The notes beneath the pieces are model-generated. The model worked only from the letters and a program-made list of their open reading frames with translations, did not search any database and was not told the origin of the DNA. A stretch of 64,000 nucleotides of DNA from Megalobrama amblycephala (taxonomy: Eukaryota; Chordata; Actinopteri; Cypriniformes; Xenocyprididae). A program made the position numbers and the translations under genes. The stretch covers positions 37,899,366-37,963,365 of the forward strand of contig NC_063061.1 of the NCBI RefSeq assembly GCF_018812025.1. Reading direction: 5' to 3'. This document shows, one piece after another, positions 56,887-64,000 of the stretch. How positions within the stretch are numbered: the first letter of the stretch is position 1; the number at the start of each line of letters is the position of its first letter.

Positions 56887-58351
56887 CGGGTTTGAACAGA
56901 GATTTTCAAATGAAAGTTGAGTTGGGCGACAAATAATGTGGGACTGTGCATTACTTATCCGTTTCGTCTAGTGAGAACAAAATTCTTGAGTTCAAAGTTC
57001 AGTATCAATGAAAAGTTTTCATGTTTTCGTTATAAACTAATGTTAATGTTAATATTTTTTTTCTTCAAGAAACACATTCGGAAGCTTCGGATGTTCCTTT
57101 CTGGTGTAATCAGTGGGGTGATGACATGTTTTTTAGTCATGGCTCGAACCGATCTGCTGGGGTCGCTGTTTGTTTTCAGAAATGTCCTGGTAAAATCATC
57201 TTTCATAAAGCAGACGATGATGGTCATTGGCTAGCAATAGTTCTTAGTTTAGATTAAAAAAAAAATTTTTGATAAATGTGTAGGGTTATAATAGTCACAT
57301 CCAAAATAAAGAGTTGCTTTTTGTAGTTACTAATATTATTAATGGTTTGAAGGCCACAGAGTTTATTCTAATTGGTGGAGATTTCAATTTGACTCCAGAT
57401 GAGTGGCATGACAGACATCCCTCTAAATATAATGCCCCTCAAATCAATTAAATAATTCAAAATGTTTGCTTCTCAAACCAATTGAGTGATATTTGGAGAC
57501 TACAAAACCCAGATATTAGACAGTTTTCTTGGATTAAACCCAATGCAAATGCTAGGTCAAGAATTGATTACTGGCTTGGCACTGAGGCTGTTTCTAATTA
57601 TGTGTGTAAGTGTACCATCTCTAGTGCTCCGTTAACTGACCATTGTTTAATTGATTCAAATTATAACCAAAGGAAGACTCTCACAGTTCGAAGGGGTACT
57701 GGAAATTGAATTCTGACCTATTGAATCACGAAGACTATGGAAAATATATAAATAAGATTAGAACTGATATTGGTAAGAAATGTATGTCTAGTGGCAGTAA
57801 ATGGGAATTTTTAAAATACAAACTCAGAGAATACTCAATAACTTATGGGATTAATCTTAAGAAAAAGAGTCAAGAGAAGGAAGTTCAACTAATTCAGTAG
57901 ATCAATAAGTGCTGCTGTAAATCTATTTTAACAGATGAAGATAAGGATTAAATGATTAATTTACATTCTTTATTGGATGAACTTTATATAAGAAAGGCAA
58001 AAGGTGCATATGTGAGGTCAAGGGCAAAATGGATGGAAGAGAGGGAGAAAAATAGTTCATATTTTTGTAATCTTGAAAAAAGACGTCAAGAGAGAAATGA
58101 TGTAGGCAGTTTATTAATAAATCAGAAAGAATGTTATGATAATAGTACTATTGTAAATGAGGTGTTTCAGTTTGATTCAAATTTATATGCATCATCTCAT
58201 TCCAGTGATAATGCTAATAAGTTCTTTAAAAAGGTGAAGAGTCATATTCCTATAATTGAGAACTCATTCAAAGAATTATGTGATTTGGACTTGATAATCC
58301 AAGAATTAGATTGAAAATGGGCAAATCTCCTGGAGCAGATGGTCTGACGAC

Positions 58352-59367
58352 TGTCATGGGGTGCTTCTCAATTCTTATTTGTGCATCCTCGTTTCCTCTC
58401 CTTGCTTCCTTTCCTCGTGTCTTAGCTCCACCCCTTCAGGATGCGAGGGAAGGACACAAAGAAAAGACTTGAGGATGGAGGAATTGAATCAAGTGAAATG
58501 ATATATCCTCGCTCCCTTTAGCGTCACTTCAAAGCGTCATCACCTGCACTCCAGGGATCTATCCATATGTTATTAAAGTTTGGTTATTTAAAAAAATTAT
58601 AATAAATATTAATAAAGCAAGATGCCCTGTTGAAATATATGAGGTATAAAGTTTATTTAAACTGCATACATTAAAGCATACATTTAAATTATTGTGACAG
58701 ATATGAGGAGGGAGGAGAATGTATGCTTGCGTCAGGTTTCTCGATGAGAAAGACTTCCGCAAAGGATGCACCGGTGTATCCTCGCTCATGACTCCTCAGA
58801 AAGCCTCCTCACTCCTCGATCCTCATGGTGCAATTAGAGAATTGAGATGTCCTTCAAGATGGCTGAGCTTGATCGTTTTCCGGGTCATAGGATAGAGGAC
58901 GGAGAAGTGAGGAAACGAGGAGGGATATTGAGAAGCACCCACAGACACGCCAGTCTCCACTGTCCACCAATCACAGCGCACACCATCTCCTGAGTTCTGA
59001 TCACCGACACCTGCACCTCATCAGCACATCATCACCACCAGTATAAAGAGCACTCACACACACCATCACTTTGTCCGGTCTCGTTACCATCTAAATTTAC
59101 CTGTATGCTTACCTCAAGGACTCCTAGCGATCTACTTATGTGTCTCCTGTTCTCCTCGTGTGATTTCCAGTCTGTGTGTGAGTGTTCTCTGTCTCCAATG
59201 TCCAGATCTTCACTTCTACAACCACAAAAGGACAGTATCACTCATCTGCACTTCGGTTATCACCAATTCATCTATTCATACTCGCCTGCACTGCTGTTTA
59301 CCTCTGCTGGTACCAATAAACATCTCTATCTGTGAATTCCTGTCTCTGACCCTTCTGTGTTGTAACA
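58352..59367 (+). mobile_element. Solo LTR with 5-bp target duplication, itself interrupted
   Basis: TG..CA ends (TGTCATGG ... TGTGTTGTAACA) flanked by ACGAC on both sides (58347-58351 and 59368-59372). The interrupted LINE reads on from GGTCTGACGAC to GACTTCTATAAG. AGTATAAAGAGC at ~59040 is a TATA-like box; CCAATAAACATC near 59320 holds the polyadenylation signal. A MITE lies at 58359-58940. Confidence 0.85.
58359..58940. mobile_element. MITE (582 bp), GGGTGCTTCTCAAT termini
   Basis: Left GGGTGCTTCTCAATTCTTAT, right GATATTGAGAAGCACCC, with CCTCG/CGAGG motifs along both arms. Nested a few bases inside the start of the solo LTR. Target duplication not resolved. Confidence 0.8.
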
Positions 59368-60206
59368 ACGACAGACTTCTATAAGTTCTTTTGGGAAGAT
59401 TTAAAACATTTACTTTTAGAAGCACTACAGGATTGTATTATAACAATAATTTATTACAATGAAGCAGGGTCTTATTGTTTTGATCCCAAAGCCTGGAAAG
59501 GATAAAATTGTAGAAAATTTTAGAAAATCTATGGCCTATTACACTCAATATTGATTATAAAATATTTACTGGGGCATTAGCTGCTAGACTAAAGGTAGGA
59601 CTTCCACAAATAATTAGTGAGACTCAGTTTGGGTTCCTTAAGAGCAGATCAATACATAATATTTGTTTGGTGCTTGATATCTTAGAATATATTCATTTAA
59701 TTAAAGACAATGGATTTATTTTATTTCTGGATTTTTTTAAAGCCTTTGATATGGTCGAACACCCTTTTCTTTTCCAGGCTCTTTATCATTTTGGTTTTGG
59801 ACCTAAATTTATTAATATCATCAAAATGTTGTATAATGACATAAATAGTTCAGTAGCTCTTCCTAAAGGAACAAGCCCAAGATTTCAGGTGAACAGAGGT
59901 ATAAGACAGGGTTGTGGTAGTTCACCTCTGTTGATTATTATGGTTGCAGAATTGTTAGCCATTCTTTGAAAGAATGAAAATATTTCGGTATTAACTTTAT
60001 GGATCACAAAATTATTATTAGTCAACTTGCTGATGATAACTCTTTTCCTAAAAAAAAAACAAATGTAGATAATCCTAGCACTTAACTTGGTAAAATACTT
60101 TGCTAATGCATCAGGATTACAGTTAAAAACAAAATGTGAACTGATGGCTATTCATGACTTCCCCTTGCTCTCATTGTATAATATTCCAATTAAAAAGGAG
60201 GTGAAG

Positions 60207-60563
60207 TGTCACGGTAGCACACAAACAAGATGTTAGGATCCAAGCGCAGCATTTATTGTTGAATCCAAAGGCATAATCACACAGGTAAGGGTCAAACTCC
60301 ACAGCACAGTCCACAAAAACAAAAAGCCAGGAAACACAAAGTGCACGTAACATAAAATACAACAAACCACAACCAAGGACAGAAACTACTGAGACTAAAT
60401 AGACAGAACTAATGATCAAACACAAAACAGCTGAGTGCAATGAAACAAGGATAATCAGTCCAGGAGGTGAATTATGGGAAATTAAGTTTAAACAGGTGAC
60501 AAAAGTCCATGTTGGAGTGCCCTCTAGTGGCTAAACAGGGCACTCCAACTCATGATCATGACA
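60207..60563 (-). mobile_element. Solo LTR-like insertion (357 bp), minus orientation
   Basis: TGTCACGGTAGC ... GATCATGACA, with short inverted TGTCA/TGACA ends, flanked by GTGAAG on both sides (60201-60206, 60564-60569). AATAAA on the minus strand (~60249) suggests minus-strand orientation. It splits the LINE reverse-transcriptase region. Confidence 0.75.
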
Positions 60564-61006
60564 GTGAAGTATTTAGGAATTATAATTTCAAAAGATGAAG
60601 ATAGATTAGAATTGTTAAATATTGATAGAAATATTGAAAAATGTACAAACCCGATTCCAAAAAAGTTGGGACACTGTACAAATTGTGAATAAAAAAGGAA
60701 TGCAATAATTTACAAATCTCATAAACTTATATTTTGTTCACAATAGAATATAGATAACATATATGTTGAAAGTGAGACATTTTAAAATGTCATGCCAAAT
60801 GTTTTTTGGATTTTGGATTTTGGATTTCACGAGAGCTACACATTCCAAAAAAGTTGGGACAGGTAGCAATAAGAGGCTGGAAAAGTTAAATGTACATATA
60901 AGGAACAGCTGGAGGACCAATTTGCAACTTATTAGGTCAATTGGCAACATGATTGGGTATAAAAAGAGCCTCTCAGAGTGGCAGAAGTCAAGATTAAATT
61001 CCCCCA

Positions 61007-62666
61007 ATGCTGCAGCGAAAAATAGTGGAGCAATATCAGAAAGGTGTTTCTCAGAGAAAAATTGCAAAGAGTTTGAAGTTATCATCATCTAGAGTGCATA
61101 ATATCATCCAAAGATTCAGAGAATCTGGAACAATCTCTGTGCGTAAGGGTCAAGGTCAGTAAACCATACTGGATGCCCGTGATCTTCGGGCCCTTATGCT
61201 GCGTTCACACCAGACGCGACTTGCGCAAATAAAACGCGCTATTCGTGCGAAGATGGACGCTTGGACATATTAAGTTTATTCGCTTCATTCGCACGTGAAA
61301 ATCCCTTCACAACAGACGTGAATTTGAGTCATGAGGGGGGCTCTCCCGCTCCTTTATGTATCCCAGACTCTCCCACTTCTTTCAGCACACTTCCTCTGAA
61401 TAAACACAACTTGTCAGTGGGGAAATAATTGTAAATTACAACGAATAAGCTCAATTGGTCGTCTTTAGTTAGCTTGTAGTCTTAATATGTATGTATATAT
61501 AGCTCAAATTGAGTAAAGTTTTTTACAACTTATCAGATTGTCCGACCTCCTCACTCACTTTCGTTCAAACACGATCCTTTTCATTTCTGTTTCTATAAAC
61601 GTATGAAGATGTGCAGCGACAATGATTTTGTCCTCCATTGTTGTTTCGAATTTCTGCCTCAGCTTGCTACGTCACGTCACTACTAGAGCAAGCTCCTGAT
61701 TAGTTAACGCGGCGCGAATTTACGCCAAAGTTCAGATTTTTCAACTTGCGCAAATCGCACGTCAAATACCAGAATCGCTCAATTCGCGTGAATCGCGCCA
61801 CAGGATGTCTATTCGCGTCTTTGCATTGACTTAACATGTAAATCACTCGTGCATACCGCTTTATTCGCGTCTAGTGTGAACGCACCTTTAGACGGCACTG
61901 CATCACATACAGGAATGCTACTGTAATGGAAATCACAACATGGGCTCAGGAATACTTCAAGAAAACATTGTCGGTGAACACAATCCACTGTGCCATTTGC
62001 CATTGCCGGCTATAACTCTATAGGTCAAAAAAGAAGCCATATCTAAACATGATCCAGAAGCGCAGGCGTTTTCTCTGGGCCAAGGCTCATTTAAAATGGA
62101 CTGTGGCAAAGTGGAAAACTGTTCTGTGGTCAGACGAATCAAAATTTGAAGTTCTTTTTGGAAAACTGGGACGCCATGTCATCCGGACTAAAGAGGACAA
62201 GGACAGGACAAGTTGTTATCAGCGCTCAGTTCAGAAGCCTGCATCTCTGATGGTATGGGGTTGCATGAGTGCGTGTGTAATGGGCAGCTTACACATCTGG
62301 AAAGGCACCATCAATGCTGAAAGGTATATCCAAGTTCTAGAACAACATATGCTTCCATCCAGACAACGTCTCTTTCAGGGAAGACCTTGCATTTTCCAAC
62401 ATGACAATGCCAGACCACATACTGCATCAATTACAACATCATGGCTGCGTAGAAGAAGGATCAGGGTACTGAAATGGCCAGCCTGCAGTCCAGATCTTTC
62501 ACCCATAGAAAACATTTGGTGCATCATGAAGAGGAAGATGTGACAAAGAAGACCTAAGACAGTTGAGCAACTAGAAGCCTGTATTAGACAAGAATGGGAC
62601 AACATTCCTATTACTAAACTTGAGCAACTTGTTCCTCAGTCCCCAGACGTTTGCAGACTATTATAA
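61007..62666 (+). pseudogene. Tc1-like DD34E transposase pseudogene
   Basis: ATG at 61007; N-terminal helix-turn-helix (YQKGVSQRKIAKSLKLSSSR, VHNIIQRFRESGTISV). After the MITE (61197-61887) the catalytic domain follows: WSDESKFEV (first D), VWGCMSA, CIFQHDNARPHTA (second D), WPACSPDLSPIENIW (E). In-frame stops: TAA at 61162-61164 (after KGQGQ), TAA in the CHCRL context near 62015, TGA after KRKM at ~62541. The last part runs LEQLVPQSPDVCRLL to TAA at 62664-62666. Inactive. Confidence 0.9.
61197..61887. mobile_element. Harbinger-type MITE (691 bp) with TTA target duplication
   Basis: Left TGCTGCGTTCACACCAGACG, right CGTCTAGTGTGAACGCACCT. TTA flanks on both sides (61194-61196, 61888-61890); removing the insert rejoins the transposase reading CTTAGACGG. 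The interior is rich in TTCGCG/GCGCAA. Three-base TTA duplication and terminal style point to PIF/Harbinger. Confidence 0.85.
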
Positions 62667-63814
62667 AAAGAAGAGGGGACGCCACACAGTGATAAACATG
62701 GCCTTGTCCCAACTTTTATGAGATGAGTTGATGCCATGAAATTTAAAATCAACTTATTTTTCCCTTAAAATGATACATTTTCTCAGTTTAAACATTTGAT
62801 ATGTCATCTATGTTGTATTCTGAATAAAATATTGAAATTTGAAACTTCCACATCATTGCATTCTTTTTTTATTGACAATTTGTACAGTGTCCCAACTTTT
62901 TTGCAATCGGGTTTGTAGAGCCATTCTTTTCGTTACTGAGGGACATCACAATATTCGGGAGAATATTATTAACAAAATTAGAGTCTTTCAAGGTTAACTT
63001 ATCCAGGGTCTTCATTGCTGATTTCTGATAGGAAAATAAATGCAATTAATAAATTGAATTTTGATTTCATTTGGAGAAAGAAGTATCACTATATTCGGAA
63101 AATGATAAAGGTATACAAGGATGATGGGTTAAAGGCTATTGATTTTGATATCATGAATGGGGTTCTTAAACTTAAATGGCTCCAATCTTTTATCAAAAAT
63201 GAGCATTCATTTTGGTTTGCAATTCCATCCAGTCTCTTTAAAAAAGGGGGAGGTATTCAAATTTTTTTTCATAAACAAGTCCTCTTCTATTGGAAGATGT
63301 TGTTCAAACATAATTTCAGTCCACACAATGTATCCTTATGGAATAACCGTTGTATATTGTCCCAGAGAAAATCTTTGATTATGGAGGAGTGGTGGCAAAA
63401 GGTATTTGGTCAGTGCTGCACATGATGGACAAAAATGGCTGTTTTTGGAATAATAATGATTTCTGTATCAAATTTAACTTTAATGGTAAAAAAAAAGATT
63501 ATACAAAGGTCATCAAAAGTATTCCTTTACCAATAGTTATTATGTTAAAAGGGTTTTTTAACACATTCTACGCTTATTCCCAGAATAGTCTTAATCTAAA
63601 TTTAGACCAAATAAAATTTGTTGATAAGAAGTGTACTAATAAGATTATAAGAAACTGTCTTTTAACTATCCTGGTCGTATAAGAAGAGATTACATTTTTC
63701 TACATCTAAGTAAGAAATTGGTAAAGGAATACAGAAATAAATATCTTGCTTTTCCCCTTTTACCCAAATATGAAGTAATACACTTTAAAATTATGTATGA
63801 CATTTATCCACATT

Positions 63815-64000
63815 TACATACATTTACATTTATTCATTTGGCAGACGCTTTTATCCAAAACGACTTACAAGTGAGGAATACAACAAGCGAGTCGTCATGA
63901 TGAGGCAAATAGACGAGAAGTGCTCACAATAAAAGTTATCGGCAGTGCTCAGAGTATCATAAGCTACAATAGAGAGGAAGTGAAAGGATAGGTATAAGAA
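63815..64000 (+). repeat. Teleost short interspersed repeat (CATTTGGCAGACGCTTTTAT)
   Basis: ATTCATTTGGCAGACGCTTT, then TATCCAAAACGACTTACAAG and GAGGAATACAACAAGCGA: a sequence I know as very common in teleost genomes, class uncertain. It interrupts the LINE and runs off the window. Confidence 0.7.

Larger units (their letters stand above)
60646..62915 (+). mobile_element. Tc1/mariner-type transposon with ~210-bp inverted ends
   Basis: CAAACCCGATTCCAAAAAAG at the left is inverted at the right (CTTTTTTGCAATCGGGTTTG). TA stands on both sides, the Tc1/mariner duplication. A second inner AAAAAAGTTGGGACA repeat lies at both sides. Its transposase gene is dead and interrupted by a MITE. Confidence 0.92.
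56917..63811 (+). pseudogene. L1 ORF2 remnant (endonuclease + reverse transcriptase)
   Basis: Endonuclease signs: LQETH (57063-57080), LIGGDFN (57371-57388), RSRIDYWL and LTDHC (57635-57646). Reverse-transcriptase signs: SPGADGLT just before the first solo LTR, LTGALAARLKVGLPQIISETQFGF-type block, LFLDFFKAFD (~59724), NRGIRQGCGSSPLL (~59893-59934), QLADDN (~60026-60040, the catalytic ADD). C-terminal part: INKLNFDFIWRKKYHYI, GLKAIDFDIMNGVLKLKWLQ, SFWFAIPSSLFKKGG. Multiple stops and frameshifts as well as four inserted elements. The enzyme would nick DNA and copy LINE RNA into it. Confidence 0.88.
56217..63815 (+). mobile_element. Degenerate L1-like LINE, interrupted by several insertions
   Basis: Starts near TTCCGGGCAAGATGGCGGAC, the usual 5' style of fish L1 elements. 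It contains remnants of ORF1 (56406-56886) and ORF2 (endonuclease ~57060-57710, reverse transcriptase ~57716-60050, C-terminal part 60570-60640 and 62918-63811). Insertions inside: solo LTR 58352-59367, solo LTR 60207-60563, Tc1-like element 60646-62915, and a short repeat from ~63815. Many stops and shifts; dead copy. Confidence 0.88.

Noticed and set aside
60171..60440. 89-aa minus-strand open frame with hydrophobic stretches
   Set aside because: Entirely within the solo LTR-like insertion 60207-60563; no known protein.
56406..63811. LINE as an active element
   Set aside because: Several stops and frame changes in both frames and at least four insertions; clearly dead.
1..64000. tRNA, rRNA or known small RNA genes
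   Set aside because: No cloverleaf, internal promoter boxes or conserved rRNA blocks recognised by eye; a tRNAscan or Rfam search would be needed to exclude them.

Overview
The window reads as vertebrate, almost certainly teleost and probably cyprinid, nuclear DNA. The reasons are GT-AG exons of the fish-expanded NLR family (FISNA-NACHT-LRR, NLRC3-like), AT-rich long introns, (CA)n/(TA)n microsatellites, and a dense mix of hAT, PIF/Harbinger, Tc1/mariner, L1-like LINE and LTR remnants typical of cyprinid genomes. There are no bacterial operons, no CRISPR array, and no tRNA or rRNA gene that I can recognise.

Layout. (1) 1-20.4 kb is the 3' part of one plus-strand NLRC3-like gene: four 174-bp leucine-rich-repeat exons (1741, 2288, 14542, 18404) and a tiny terminal exon (20033-20039), with polyadenylation signals near 20.4 kb. 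The third intron is about 12 kb and full of transposons, including a broken 2.9-kb hAT element, a 343-bp palindromic hAT MITE and a 1.5-kb TIR element. The following introns carry a solo LTR and a 0.9-kb foldback. (2) 20.4-50 kb is intergenic and made mostly of mobile DNA: a 5.1-kb TIR element with tandem arrays at both ends and an exon-like spliced open frame inside; several MITEs; an apparently intact 3.2-kb PIF/Harbinger transposon (MADF protein on plus, DDE transposase on minus) nested in two older elements; and a region around 44-47.5 kb with a 721-bp direct repeat. (3) 50.2-53.9 kb is the 5' half of a second plus-strand NLRC3-like gene (short N-terminal exons, FISNA-NACHT exon, one 72-bp exon). 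A single-base frameshift directly behind the Walker A motif breaks it. (4) 56.2-63.8 kb is a degenerate L1-like LINE interrupted by two solo LTRs (one holding a MITE) and a Tc1-like element that itself holds a 691-bp MITE, with another short repeat at its 3' end.

How it fits together. The host content is one NLR immune-receptor cluster. Every internal NLR exon is symmetric (enters and leaves in the same phase), so LRR modules can be gained or lost without breaking the frame, and the flanking intron duplications show that this happened. The transposons give a readable insertion order through target-site duplications. The only apparently complete mobile element is the Harbinger. I did not find a clearly novel multi-gene system. 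The best candidates for something new are the 5.1-kb TIR element with its unrecognised spliced frame, and the ACGGCGT-rich repeat family.
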